From Lachnospiraceae bacterium (GTDB lineage Bacteria > Bacillota > Clostridia > Lachnospirales > Lachnospiraceae), in contig CAJTEE010000006.1 in the NCBI GenBank assembly GCA_910575275.1, forward strand, positions 1 through 64,000: a DNA stretch of 64,000 nt, given 5' to 3'. Every line of letters starts with the position of its first letter. Positions within the stretch are counted from its first letter, which is position 1. Below are positions 17,064 to 26,451 of the stretch, piece by piece. The notes beneath the pieces are model-generated. The model searched no databases. It was not told the DNA's origin and was given only the letters and a program-made list of their open reading frames with translations. The translations under genes and the position numbers were made by a program.

Positions 17064-18125
17064 ATGGCAGACGTATTGTCACAAAGCCAAATCGACATGC
17101 TGCTGAAGTCCATGCAGGCAGGAGCCGAGGAGGAAAAACCGGAAGAAAAGCCGAAGGAAGAAAAACAGTATAAGAAATATGACTTCTACAGTCCGAAGAA
17201 GTTTACAAGGGACAGGCTGAAGATCTTAAAGACGATTCATGACAACTACTGCCGGATTATCACGTCCCAGTTAAACGGGATCCTTCGCATGAGCTGTGAG
17301 ATTGAAGTCATGTCCGTGGAGGAGCAGCATTATTATGAATTCAGCAACCTGCTGAATGAAAACGATGTGATGGAGATCATTACCGTACGGCTGCCAGATG
17401 AGTCGAGAAATCCGCCGCTCCTTTTCCACATTGATCAGTCGCTGATGGTCAATATGATCGATCGGCTGCTTGGCGGAGAAGGCGATGATACGGAAGTTGA
17501 CGCATCGTATACCTATACAGAGATTGAACTGGCGCTCTATCGGAAGCTGATCGAATATTTTTCCAGCGGTATCAGGGATTCCTGGAAAAATTATCTGCGA
17601 GTCGATGTGAAGGATATGCGGCTGGAGGAGTCTCCGAGCATGTTCCAGGAGATCGGGCCGGATGAGGCAGTCGTGATCATTATGTTAAACATGACGATGT
17701 CCTATACGAGCGGTTATGTCAGCATCTGTATGCCGGGCAGTCTGGTGACCAATATCTTCACTCTGATCGAGAAGCATCGCCATGTGGAGGATGTATATGA
17801 TAACGGAGTCGAAAACGGCAGAGAGATTATCATGGAGAAGCTCAGGGCTTCGGCTCTCAACATGAAGGTGCGTCTTGGAACGGCGCAGATGAGCTTTAAG
17901 GATATATACCGGCTTAAGGTCAACGATGTGATCGATCTCAGAAAGAGCAGCGATTCGGATGTGACAGTCTATGTGGATGAGGAGCCGTGGTTTAAGGGCC
18001 GTATGGGCGTTCATAAGAGTAACGTGGCAGTCCGTCTTGAAGAACGGCTCGAAGATGAAGAAACACAGGAAAATAAGGAAACAGAACAGACAGAGCAATT
18101 TGAGGAGCAAGTACCGGCGCAGTAA
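17064..18125 (+). CDS. fliM: Flagellar motor switch protein FliM
   Basis: A 353-residue C-ring protein. The N-terminal CheY-P-binding peptide is intact (DVLSQSQIDMLLKSM), the middle CheC-like domain follows (GEGDDTEVDASYTYTEIELAL region), and a C-terminal SpoA domain ends with an acidic tail. CheY-P binding here changes the direction of rotation. It is followed by cheY. Confidence 0.95.
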   Translation: MADVLSQSQIDMLLKSMQAGAEEEKPEEKPKEEKQYKKYDFYSPKKFTRDRLKILKTIHDNYCRIITSQLNGILRMSCEIEVMSVEEQHYYEFSNLLNENDVMEIITVRLPDESRNPPLLFHIDQSLMVNMIDRLLGGEGDDTEVDASYTYTEIELALYRKLIEYFSSGIRDSWKNYLRVDVKDMRLEESPSMFQEIGPDEAVVIIMLNMTMSYTSGYVSICMPGSLVTNIFTLIEKHRHVEDVYDNGVENGREIIMEKLRASALNMKVRLGTAQMSFKDIYRLKVNDVIDLRKSSDSDVTVYVDEEPWFKGRMGVHKSNVAVRLEERLEDEETQENKETEQTEQFEEQVPAQ

Positions 18126-18164
18126 GAGCCGATACCATAAATAACTTAAAGGGGAGATAAGGAC

Positions 18165-18527
18165 ATGGCGAAGATAATGATTGTTGATGATGCAGCGTTT
18201 ATGCGGATGATGGTAAAAAATGCGTTAAAACAGGGCGGTTATACGGATGTATATGAGGCTGTAGATGGTCAGGCTGCCGTACAGATGTATAGCGAATTGA
18301 AACCGGATCTGGTTTTGATGGATATTACGATGCCTAACATGGATGGCTTGGAAGCACTGAAGACGATCCGTGCTGCAGACAGCAATGCACAGGTGGTTAT
18401 GTGCTCTGCAATGGGTCAGGAGAGCATGGTCATTGAGGCAATCAAGTCCGGGGCAAAGGATTTTATCGTAAAGCCCTTTAAGCCGGAGCGTATCTTAAAG
18501 ACAGTAACCGGACTTCTGGAGAAGTAG
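18165..18527 (+). CDS. cheY: Chemotaxis response regulator CheY
   Basis: A 120-residue single receiver domain. The acidic pair Asp8/Asp9 (IVDDAAF), the phosphorylated Asp53 (LVLMDITMP), the conserved Ser/Ala switch residue (MCSAMGQ) and Lys in VKPF are all present. It should be phosphorylated by CheA and bind FliM and FliY. cheA itself is not in this window. It sits between fliM and the displaced flgC. Confidence 0.93.
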   Translation: MAKIMIVDDAAFMRMMVKNALKQGGYTDVYEAVDGQAAVQMYSELKPDLVLMDITMPNMDGLEALKTIRAADSNAQVVMCSAMGQESMVIEAIKSGAKDFIVKPFKPERILKTVTGLLEK

Positions 18528-18538
18528 GAGGTAAGAGC

Positions 18539-18985
18539 ATGGCTTTTTTGAGTTCGCTTGATATAAGCGCTTCCGGTATGACCGCACAGAGGCTCCGCCT
18601 TGATGTGGCGGCGCAGAACGCCTCGAATATCGAGACGACGCGTACGGAGTCGGGAGAGCCGTACCGCAGGAAAATGGTGCGTTTTCAGGCGGAGGAGGAA
18701 TCCTTCCGCTCGGTGCTTAGACGCGCGCAAAACCGCGGACGCTCGGGAGAGAGGAACGCCGGCGTGATCGTGACGGAGATCGTCGAGGATCCGACGGAGC
18801 TTAAGATGGTCTATAATCCGGAGCATCCGGACGCCGACGAAGCCGGCTATGTGGCGATGCCCAATGTGGATCTGATTAAGGAGACGACGGACGCGATGGC
18901 GGCCACCCGCTCCTACGAGGCGAATATTACGGCTTTTAACGCGATCAAGCTGATGGCGCAGAAGGCCCTCGAGATCGGCAAATAA
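18539..18985 (+). CDS. flgC: Flagellar basal-body rod protein FlgC (displaced)
   Basis: A 148-residue rod subunit with the N-terminal signature SLDISASGMTAQRLRLDVAA and the C-terminal MPNVDLIKETTDAMAATRSYEANITAF block that define FlgC. AGGAGGTAAGAGC precedes ATG 18539. In almost all Firmicutes fla operons flgC lies between flgB and fliE; here it has moved 12.7 kb downstream, between cheY and fliY. All core residues look intact, so it should be functional. Confidence 0.93.
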   Translation: MAFLSSLDISASGMTAQRLRLDVAAQNASNIETTRTESGEPYRRKMVRFQAEEESFRSVLRRAQNRGRSGERNAGVIVTEIVEDPTELKMVYNPEHPDADEAGYVAMPNVDLIKETTDAMAATRSYEANITAFNAIKLMAQKALEIGK

Positions 18986-19029
18986 ACGCATAAAGCGGTC
19001 TGGTGCTGCGTGAAAGTGAGTTAGATATT

Positions 19030-20358
19030 ATGGACACAATTAGATTAAGTGAAATGGAGATTGACGCCATTGGCGAAATCTTGAATATCAGCCTTGGCGC
19101 GTCTGCCACTGCGGTATCAACGCTTCTCAATGCACGCGTTGATATTACGACCCCGGTCGTTACGGTGAGGGCGCGCGATGAGTTTGAATTCGCCAGCATA
19201 GAACCTGCCGTAGGAGTCGAAATCGGCTATGTGGAGGGTCTTGACGGAAACAACATCATGCTTTTAAAACGGCGTGATGTTAAGGTGATCGTGGAGATGC
19301 TCATGGGGATGGAGATCCCGGATGACGAGTTCGAGCTGGATGAAATGAATATCAGCGCCGTCTGTGAGGTTATGAATCAGATGATGGGCGCTTCGGCTAC
19401 GGCCTTGAGCGAGCTGCTTTCCAAGACTGTAAATATCTCCACTCCGGTTTCCTTTGAGGTAAAGAGCCCGGAGATGTTTAAGGATAAATATTTTACGGCG
19501 GAAAACAGGGAAATGGTCGTAATCCGCTTTAATTTGAGTATCGCGGATAAGATGGAGAGTGAATTCTTGAACCTGATGCCGATCAGCCTTGCAAAAGAGC
19601 TGGTAAGCGGCTTCTTCCCGGAGGGAGCTGCGGAATCAGCGGCTGCTGCAGCTGCGGCTGCCCCGGCCTCGGAGACCTTTGCGGCTGCGCCTGCCTCAGG
19701 AGGCGCCTCAGGCGGAACGCTGTCCCAGGAGGAGATTGAGCAGATGCTGGCCGGAATGCCGGCTGCCGCGCCTGCGGAAGCTGCGCCTGCTGCACCTGTA
19801 CGTGCTGCCACTGCGCAGGCACCTGCTGCTCCTGCCGCGCCTGCACCGAAGACGGCGCCTGTATCTGCGGCGGCGCCTGTGTCTGCCACGATGCCCGCCC
19901 AGACTGCGCCTGCGGCTCCTGTACAGGCAGCTCCTGCTCAGGCCCCGGTCTATGCGGCACCTGCGGTGGACCCGACATTCATGAACAGCATGATGCAGAT
20001 GATGGATATGATGCGTCAGTCTCTGGAACAGCAGCAACAGCAGATGCGCGAGCTGGCGCCGAGAAAGTTCAAGGTCATGTCGGCTCCTGCACCGAATTTA
20101 AGCTCCAATCCGGACGAAGATCTTGCAGGGGATAATCTGGATCTGATGATGGATGTACCGATGGAGATCACCGTCGAAATCGGACGTACGAAAAAACTCG
20201 TAAAGGATATCCTGGAGCTGAACAAGGGCTCTCTGGTTGTGCTTGACAAATTGGCGGGAGAGCAGGTGGATCTGTTCGTCAACGGTCAGATCATCGCCAG
20301 GGGCGATGTGGTCGTTGTGGATGATAATTTCGGAATCCGCATCACAGAGATTGTCTAA
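19030..20358 (+). CDS. fliY: FliY: CheC-like phosphatase fused to a FliN/SpoA switch domain
   Basis: About 442 residues. The N-terminal half is a CheC/FliY phosphatase with both active-site motifs intact (GEILN and CEVMN, each followed by a GASAT turn). A long Ala/Pro linker of roughly 125 residues follows, then a C-terminal FliN/SpoA domain (PMEITVEIGRTKKLVKDIL to ITEIV). It is both a C-ring component and a CheY-P phosphatase. The start is uncertain: ATG 19030 is used here, but an in-frame GTG at 19003 is possible, and neither has a strong ribosome binding site. Confidence 0.93.
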   Translation: MDTIRLSEMEIDAIGEILNISLGASATAVSTLLNARVDITTPVVTVRARDEFEFASIEPAVGVEIGYVEGLDGNNIMLLKRRDVKVIVEMLMGMEIPDDEFELDEMNISAVCEVMNQMMGASATALSELLSKTVNISTPVSFEVKSPEMFKDKYFTAENREMVVIRFNLSIADKMESEFLNLMPISLAKELVSGFFPEGAAESAAAAAAAAPASETFAAAPASGGASGGTLSQEEIEQMLAGMPAAAPAEAAPAAPVRAATAQAPAAPAAPAPKTAPVSAAAPVSATMPAQTAPAAPVQAAPAQAPVYAAPAVDPTFMNSMMQMMDMMRQSLEQQQQQMRELAPRKFKVMSAPAPNLSSNPDEDLAGDNLDLMMDVPMEITVEIGRTKKLVKDILELNKGSLVVLDKLAGEQVDLFVNGQIIARGDVVVVDDNFGIRITEIV

Positions 20359-20376
20359 GCGGATGCGGGAGGTGCT

Positions 20377-20748
20377 ATGCTGGAAGGAATTGCGGCAGCG
20401 ATTTCCATGCTGTCTGTTGTAATACTGATTCTTCTTCTCACCTGGGTCTGTACCCGGGCGGTTGGAGGGGGCTTTCTTTTCCGGCAGGGAGGAGGCCCCG
20501 GGCGGCAGCTCAGGGTGCTCGACCGGGTCATGCTGGGGCACGATGCATCGCTTACCCTTGTGAAAGCCTGTGGAAGCGTGTATCTTTTGGGAGTCACGCA
20601 GTCCCGGGTCAAAGTGCTCGCAAAGCTTGACGAGGAGGCTCTCTCTTTGGATTCACCGGCGGGCCCCGGGGGAGAGGAGAAGGGATCTGGCTTTCAGGAA
20701 ATTATGAAGCGGTTCACGGCCGGGAGGAGTGGAGCGGATGGACTATAA
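20377..20748 (+). CDS. fliO: Flagellar biosynthesis protein FliO
   Basis: A 123-residue protein with one N-terminal membrane segment (about residues 5-28) and a cytoplasmic domain of FliO/FliZ type (LRVLDRVMLGHDASLTLVKACGSVYLLGVT). FliO helps assemble the FliP ring of the export gate. Its end overlaps fliP by 11 bases, which suggests coupled translation. Confidence 0.88.
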   Translation: MLEGIAAAISMLSVVILILLLTWVCTRAVGGGFLFRQGGGPGRQLRVLDRVMLGHDASLTLVKACGSVYLLGVTQSRVKVLAKLDEEALSLDSPAGPGGEEKGSGFQEIMKRFTAGRSGADGL

Positions 20749-21397
20749 TAATTTAATCAGCATAAATGGCGATCAGGTACCTACGCTGGAAATCCTGCTT
20801 CTTTTGACCATTCTGATGCTTCTGCCGTCCATTCTTATCATGATGACCTCCTTTGTGCGGATCATCATTATTCTTTCCTTTACAAGGAATGCGATGGGCG
20901 TACAGCAGACGCCGCCAAATAATGTTTTGGTGGGAATTGCTTTGTTTTTGACATTGTTTATCATGACTCCGGTTTTGAATGAGGTCAACACGAAGGCGTA
21001 TACTCCATACCGGGAGGGGGAGCTCAATGCCACAGAGGCACTCTCGGCTGCCCAGGTTCCGATCAAGGAGTTTATGCTTCGGCAGACAGAGGTCACGACA
21101 ATGAATCTGTTTATGGATCTCTCGGGACGGGAGGCAGTGGAGGAACCGTCGGATCTTCCTCTGACGGTAGTGATCCCCGCGTTTATGACCAGCGAGTTAA
21201 AGCGCGGGTTTATGGCGGGGCTGATTTTGTATATCCCCTTCCTGCTGATTGACGTGATTGTGTCCAGTACCTTGATGTCTATGGGTATGGTCATGCTGCC
21301 TCCGGCTACCATAGCACTGCCGTTTAAGCTGCTCTTGTTTGTTACCATTGACGGCTGGGAGCTTCTTTTTTCTACGATCGTCAGAAGCTTCGTATAA
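20738..21397 (+). CDS. fliP: Flagellar export gate protein FliP
   Basis: A 219-residue membrane protein of the export gate with four membrane segments and the family motifs TSFVRIIIILSFTRNAMGVQQTPPN and LLLFVTIDGWELL (both shortened here where long). The start is ATG 20738, spaced correctly from GGGAGGA; the GTG at 20729 is too close to it. It has no long cleaved signal peptide, as usual for Gram-positive FliP. Confidence 0.95.
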   Translation: MDYNNLISINGDQVPTLEILLLLTILMLLPSILIMMTSFVRIIIILSFTRNAMGVQQTPPNNVLVGIALFLTLFIMTPVLNEVNTKAYTPYREGELNATEALSAAQVPIKEFMLRQTEVTTMNLFMDLSGREAVEEPSDLPLTVVIPAFMTSELKRGFMAGLILYIPFLLIDVIVSSTLMSMGMVMLPPATIALPFKLLLFVTIDGWELLFSTIVRSFV

Positions 21398-21424
21398 AGG
21401 CCCGTAAATAAGGAGGAGAATACT

Positions 21425-21685
21425 GTGTCAGTCAGTGAAATCACGGATTTGATGTATCAGATGTTTGTGATGTCCGTCCGGCTTGCGGGGCCGATTTTGC
21501 TTATCAGTATGTTTGTGGGAATCCTGATCTCCGTTCTTCAGGCGGCTACGCAGATTCACGAGCAGACGCTGACCTTTGTGCCGAAGCTGGTGGTGATCGG
21601 GATCATCCTGGTTATAAGCGGCGGCGGGATGCTGCGGGCTCTGCAGGATTTTGCCAGACAGGCGATTCTCATGATTGCCGGATAG
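21425..21685 (+). CDS. fliQ: Flagellar export gate protein FliQ
   Basis: An 86-residue protein with two membrane helices and the conserved core VGILISVLQAATQIHEQTL. FliQ forms part of the helical FliP-FliQ-FliR gate. The start is GTG 21425 behind AAGGAGGAGAA. It lies 10 bases before fliR. Confidence 0.94.
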   Translation: MSVSEITDLMYQMFVMSVRLAGPILLISMFVGILISVLQAATQIHEQTLTFVPKLVVIGIILVISGGGMLRALQDFARQAILMIAG

Positions 21686-21695
21686 GAGGCAGCGA

Positions 21696-22460
21696 ATGCT
21701 TCTCTTTTGTCTGGTATTCATACGGATGTCGGGATTCGTGTTTTTAAATCCGATTCTTGGCAGGAGAAATATCCCGTCTGTCATCCGCAGCGGACTTACA
21801 CTTGCGCTTACGTTCATCACCTTTGGAACGTTTTCTGCGGCAGGGATTTCGGAGGCGTCCTCTCTGGTGGATTCACCGCTCTTTTTTGGAATTTTGGCTC
21901 TTAAGGAATTTGCCATCGGATATCTTCTGGGCTTTGTGATGGAGATCTATGATATGGTTCCGGTATTTGCCGGAACGGTGATCGATTTTATGATGGGAAC
22001 CTCGATGGCGCAGGTATTTGACCCGCAGCGAGGCGCGCAGATGTCTTTGACGGGAAACATGCTTCAGACGTTTTATCTGCTTTTGTTTTTTGCGTCCGAT
22101 GCACACCTGGCGTTAATGAAGATCCTGCTCACGTCAGGGGAGCTTCTTCCGTACGGAAGCATTGCATTTTCCGCACAGGCGGTCTCCCTGCTGCTTGATC
22201 TGTTTACTGCCTGTGTGGTTCTGGCAGTCCGGCTTGCGTTTCCGTTAATTGCCTTTGAGATGATCGTGCAGCTTACCATCGGTGTAATGATGAAGGTGAA
22301 CCCACAGGTAAATTTATTTGTCCTGGGCATTCAATTAAGAATTGTGATAGGAATGGCCATGATGGTTTTCCTAGTGACTCCGTTCAGGGATTTCCTTTTG
22401 TCGATCATAACGGAGATGACGGACGCACTGTCCGATGTGCTGCGGATCGCGGCTGTATAA
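21696..22460 (+). CDS. fliR: Flagellar export gate protein FliR
   Basis: A 254-residue membrane protein with about six membrane segments; conserved stretches include LKEFAIGYLLGFV and VNPQVNLFVLG. FliR completes the FliP-FliQ-FliR gate. The start is ATG 21696, six bases after TAGGAGG, just past the fliQ stop codon; an earlier in-frame TTG lies inside fliQ. Confidence 0.94.
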   Translation: MLLFCLVFIRMSGFVFLNPILGRRNIPSVIRSGLTLALTFITFGTFSAAGISEASSLVDSPLFFGILALKEFAIGYLLGFVMEIYDMVPVFAGTVIDFMMGTSMAQVFDPQRGAQMSLTGNMLQTFYLLLFFASDAHLALMKILLTSGELLPYGSIAFSAQAVSLLLDLFTACVVLAVRLAFPLIAFEMIVQLTIGVMMKVNPQVNLFVLGIQLRIVIGMAMMVFLVTPFRDFLLSIITEMTDALSDVLRIAAV

Positions 22461-22475
22461 AGGAAGTGAGAGAAC

Positions 22476-23543
22476 ATGGCGGAGGATCAGGGCTCAAAAA
22501 CCGAGAAAGCCACTCCTAAAAAGCGAAGGGATCAAAGAAAAGAAGGTAATGTATTCCAGAGCAAGGACGTGGCCACCGTTATTACGCTGTTCGGCTCCTT
22601 CTATGTCCTAAAGCTTCTGTTCCCCGGCATTTACCGGACGGTTCGGGATTTTATGATCCGCTTTATCGGCTTTGCCGGGACCGTGACGGATAAGGGCGAG
22701 GGAACGGTGGGAAACCTTTCCATGATGTTTCTCACGACGGCGGCAAAGATCGTTCTGCCGCTTATGCTGGTTTGTATGCTGCTCGGCATTCTGGGCTCGG
22801 GGATCCAGACGCGTTTTCTGTTTTCAGCCAAGAGCTTCCGCCCGAAATTCAGTCGTTTGAATCCGATGGAAGGGATCAAAAAGCTGTTTTCCCTGCAAAA
22901 CATTGTCGAGCTTTTAAAAAGTATTTTGAAGGCCATTATCCTGATTTCCATGGTTTGGTCGATGATGAAGAAGGATATGGTACTGGCCGTCAGGACCATG
23001 GATATGGATCTTTTGCGGTCAGGGGCTTACATGCTGGAGCTTACGATGGAGCTTGTCATCCGCATCAGCATGGCGTTTCTGGTGATCGCCGGCTTAGATT
23101 TCCTGTATCAGTGGTGGAATTATGAGCGAAAGCTCATGATGAGCAAGCAGGAGGTCAAGGAGGAATATAAACAGACAGAGGGAAATCCGCAGATCAAGGG
23201 CAAGATCCGCAGCATTCAGCAGCAGCGGGCCAGGCAGAGGATGATGCAGGCAGTTCCCGGGGCGGACGTAGTCGTCCGAAACCCGACTCACTTTGCCGTG
23301 GCGCTCAAATATGACGCGGAAAAGTACGGTGCACCGGTGGTTTTGGCCAAGGGCCAGGATGAACTGGCGCTCCGAATCGTGAAGGTGGCCGAGGAAAACA
23401 ATGTGGCTGTGGTAGAGAATCCGCCTTTAGCGCGCGGGATCTATGCCTCCACGGAGCTCGGACAGGAGATCTCCCAGGAATTTTACGGTGCAGTCGCCGA
23501 GGTTTTGGTATACGTCTACAAGCTTAACAAAAAGATGGAGTAA
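22476..23543 (+). CDS. flhB: Flagellar export switch protein FlhB
   Basis: A 355-residue membrane protein with four membrane segments and a cytoplasmic domain. The autocleavage motif NPTH is intact at residues 269-272, so the protein should cleave itself and change substrate class together with FliK. The N-terminal EKATPKKRRDQRKEG signature is clear. Confidence 0.95.
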   Translation: MAEDQGSKTEKATPKKRRDQRKEGNVFQSKDVATVITLFGSFYVLKLLFPGIYRTVRDFMIRFIGFAGTVTDKGEGTVGNLSMMFLTTAAKIVLPLMLVCMLLGILGSGIQTRFLFSAKSFRPKFSRLNPMEGIKKLFSLQNIVELLKSILKAIILISMVWSMMKKDMVLAVRTMDMDLLRSGAYMLELTMELVIRISMAFLVIAGLDFLYQWWNYERKLMMSKQEVKEEYKQTEGNPQIKGKIRSIQQQRARQRMMQAVPGADVVVRNPTHFAVALKYDAEKYGAPVVLAKGQDELALRIVKVAEENNVAVVENPPLARGIYASTELGQEISQEFYGAVAEVLVYVYKLNKKME

Positions 23544-23553
23544 GAAGTAAAAC

Positions 23554-25623
23554 ATGAAGAATTTTCTGAACAACGTCGTGACGATCTTTGTGGTCGCCGT
23601 CGTTCTCCTTTTGATCATTCCCATGAGTCCATTTATGCTGGACGTCATGATTATCATAAATATTTCGATTTCCATGATTATTCTGTTAATCAGCATGAAT
23701 ATCCGGGAGCCGCTGGAGTTTTCGATTTTCCCCTCCCTTTTGCTGATCACTACGCTGTTCCGTCTTGGGATCAACGTTTCCTCGACGAGAAACATCTTGG
23801 CAAATTCCGGTGTTGCGGGCCAGGTAATCGAGTCCTTTGGTTCCTTTGTCCTGCAGGGGAACGTTGTCGTCGGTTTTGTTATCTTCTTCATTATCGTGCT
23901 GGTGCAGTTTATTGTAATCAGTAAAGGCGCGGAGCGCGTGGCTGAGGTAGCCGCAAGGTTTACATTGGATGCAATGCCCGGTAAGCAGATGGCGATTGAC
24001 GCGGATTTAAGTGCCGGCATCATCAGCGAGGCGGAGGCGAGGCAGCGCCGCGATAAGATTCAAAGAGAGTCCGATTTCTACGGCGCCATGGATGGTGCCA
24101 CGAAGATCGTAAAGGGCGATGCCGTGATGTCGCTCGTGATCACGTTCGTCAATCTGGTCGGCGGTTCGGCGATCGGCATGCTGCAGGGCGGTATGGCCTT
24201 CTCCGAGGTCCTGTCCGTCTACTCGATCGCTACGGTCGGCGACGGCCTGGTGTCACAGATCCCGGCGCTTCTCATCTCAACGGCGACGGGTATGATCGTG
24301 ACCCGGTCGGTGTCAGAGGGAAGCTTAAACGAGGATGTCTCAAAGCAGTTTCTGGCGCAGCCGAGGGCTGTCATGTTTACGGGCGGCGTCCTGGCTATCC
24401 TGATCCTGATCCCGGGGATGCCCAAGTTCCAACTGGGTGTTTTGGCGGGCGGACTGATTATCATGGGCTTTAGGCTCGAGCAGAGCATGAAGAATGCAGT
24501 GCTGGCGGCGGAGGCGGAGGCTTTGCGGGCGCAGGTCCCGGCCGAGCAGGAAAGCGAGCCGACCGAGGAAGAATATTTCCGGGATATCAACAAGGTCTAT
24601 TCTCTGATCGGTGTCGAGCCGATCGAGATGGAATTTGGATACAGCCTAATTCCGCTTGTGGATGAGGGAAGCGGCGGAAAAATGATCAACCGCATTGTCA
24701 TTTTCAGACGGCAGTATGCGCAGGAGATGGGATTTGTCATTCCTTCCGTGAGACTCAGAGACAGTTCGAGCCTCAGTACGAACCAGTATGTGATCCGAAT
24801 CAAGGGCGAGGAGGTGGAGCGGGGAGAAATCCTCGTGGACCATTATCTGGCGCTTGAGCCGGAGGATCCGGCGGGAGAGGTGGACGGCATCGAGACGATC
24901 GAGCCGGCATACGGAATTCCGAGTAAATGGATCCTGCCGGAAAATAAGGAGATGGCAGAGATTTACGGGTATACGGTCATTGATCCGCTGTCTGTCATGG
25001 TGACGCACCTTTCCGAGACGGTAAAGCGGCATGCCTATGAGCTTTTAAACCGGGAGGAGGTTGTGAAGCTTGTGGGAGGCTTAAAGCAGCGGGCCGACAA
25101 TCTGGTCGATGAGCTGGTTCCCAGCGTGATCACATATGGCGCGCTGCAAAAGATTTTGGTAAGCTTGTTAAAGGAGGGAATTCCGATCAAGGATATGGAG
25201 ACGATCATGGAGACGATCTCCGACTCGGCGGCCGCGGGCCAGGATCTCACGGCGATCATCGAGAATATCCGCACGGCCCTGAAGCGTACAATCACGAGCA
25301 AGTTCTGCCAGGGCGGACAGATGCGAGTGCTGACCCTGGATTCGGAGCTTGAAAAGCTGATGGTTTCGAAGCTTACAAAGGGCGACCAGGGATATTATAT
25401 GGCGCTGCCGCCCGACGTTTTACAGCGGGTGGTCAGCCAGATTGGAAGTGCTGCCAAGAAGTTCCATGACCTTTCACAGGATCCGATCATTTTGACCAGC
25501 CAGGTGATCCGTGTTTATGTATACCGGATGCTCGAGCAGTTTTATCCGACGGTTTATGTGCTCTCTTTTCATGAAATTTCGAATAATGTACAGATTCAGG
25601 CCATAGGGAATATTACGGTATAA
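23554..25623 (+). CDS. flhA: Flagellar export gate protein FlhA
   Basis: A 689-residue export gate subunit with eight N-terminal membrane segments (to about residue 310), the highly conserved cytoplasmic loop between segments (AERVAEVAARFTLDAMPGKQ, then DADLSAGIISEAEARQRR), and the large C-terminal domain that forms a ring and docks chaperones. In many relatives flhF and flhG follow; here the next gene is fliA, 56 bases on. Confidence 0.96.
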   Translation: MKNFLNNVVTIFVVAVVLLLIIPMSPFMLDVMIIINISISMIILLISMNIREPLEFSIFPSLLLITTLFRLGINVSSTRNILANSGVAGQVIESFGSFVLQGNVVVGFVIFFIIVLVQFIVISKGAERVAEVAARFTLDAMPGKQMAIDADLSAGIISEAEARQRRDKIQRESDFYGAMDGATKIVKGDAVMSLVITFVNLVGGSAIGMLQGGMAFSEVLSVYSIATVGDGLVSQIPALLISTATGMIVTRSVSEGSLNEDVSKQFLAQPRAVMFTGGVLAILILIPGMPKFQLGVLAGGLIIMGFRLEQSMKNAVLAAEAEALRAQVPAEQESEPTEEEYFRDINKVYSLIGVEPIEMEFGYSLIPLVDEGSGGKMINRIVIFRRQYAQEMGFVIPSVRLRDSSSLSTNQYVIRIKGEEVERGEILVDHYLALEPEDPAGEVDGIETIEPAYGIPSKWILPENKEMAEIYGYTVIDPLSVMVTHLSETVKRHAYELLNREEVVKLVGGLKQRADNLVDELVPSVITYGALQKILVSLLKEGIPIKDMETIMETISDSAAAGQDLTAIIENIRTALKRTITSKFCQGGQMRVLTLDSELEKLMVSKLTKGDQGYYMALPPDVLQRVVSQIGSAAKKFHDLSQDPIILTSQVIRVYVYRMLEQFYPTVYVLSFHEISNNVQIQAIGNITV

Positions 25624-25679
25624 GAGAAGGAATGTAACAGGAAAGGCTGCCAAACTGTTATGAAGGAGGTGCAGGAGAG

Positions 25680-26429
25680 ATGCAGGACATATCAAACGAG
25701 GAGCTTCTTAAGAAGTATCAGGAGACTCATGACAGTGATATGCGAAAGGAACTGACTCTCCGCTATCTGTATATTATAAAGAGTATTGCCCTGCAGATGA
25801 GAAACGTGTACCTTGGCTTTTCGCAGGTGGAGGACATTGTAAATGAGGGCGTACTTGTCCTTATGAAGGCTCTGGATACGTATGACGCAGGCCGGAACGC
25901 CAAATTTGAAACGTATGTATCCAGGCGGATTCGTGGAAGGATCATTGACATTGCAAGAAAGCAGGACTGGGCTCCGCGTACGATGCGCAAGAGCTGTAAG
26001 GAGATCCAGGAGAAAATGGCGGAGATCTATGCCGCCACCGGCCAGATGCCGACGAATGAGGAGATGGGAAGGGCTCTTAACATGCCGATGGATAAGGTTA
26101 AGAGCGTGATGGGAAAGATGAATCTGTTTTCCGTGCTCTCATTGGATATGGTAATGGAGGAGACGCGTGAAAAGCAGCAGATGGCAGGCCTGATCCCGCA
26201 GGACAGCAGCGGGCAGCCCGAGGAGCAATATCTGGAAAACGAATTTAGGGAAACTTTGAGAGAGGGAATCAAGACGCTCAATGAAAAGGAAATGACGGTT
26301 ATCTCTCTGTACTATGTACAGGAGCTTAATATGAAGGAGATAGCAGAGGTTATGCAGGTCAGTAAGCCCCGCATCTCCCAGATACATGCCAACGCAATCC
26401 GAAAGCTGAAGGAATATTTAGAGCAATAA
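25680..26429 (+). CDS. fliA: RNA polymerase sigma-28 factor FliA (SigD/WhiG family)
   Basis: A 249-residue sigma factor for late flagellar and chemotaxis genes. Regions 2 (VEDIVNEGVLVLMKALDTYD and the following FETYVSRRIRGRIID), 3 and 4 (LNMKEIAEVMQVSKPRISQIHANAIRKL) are all present. It is inside the operon that makes the hook-basal body, so late promoters elsewhere will follow. AAGGAGGTGCAGGAG precedes ATG 25680. I found no convincing sigma-28 promoter inside the window. Confidence 0.95.
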   Translation: MQDISNEELLKKYQETHDSDMRKELTLRYLYIIKSIALQMRNVYLGFSQVEDIVNEGVLVLMKALDTYDAGRNAKFETYVSRRIRGRIIDIARKQDWAPRTMRKSCKEIQEKMAEIYAATGQMPTNEEMGRALNMPMDKVKSVMGKMNLFSVLSLDMVMEETREKQQMAGLIPQDSSGQPEEQYLENEFRETLREGIKTLNEKEMTVISLYYVQELNMKEIAEVMQVSKPRISQIHANAIRKLKEYLEQ

Positions 26430-26451
26430 GGAGAAGGAAAGGAGTGATACC

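Noticed and set aside
18128-18135. GCCGATAC upstream of cheY resembling a sigma-28 -10 element
   Set aside because: No TAAA-like -35 at about 15 bases upstream, and it lies in the spacer of a continuous operon.
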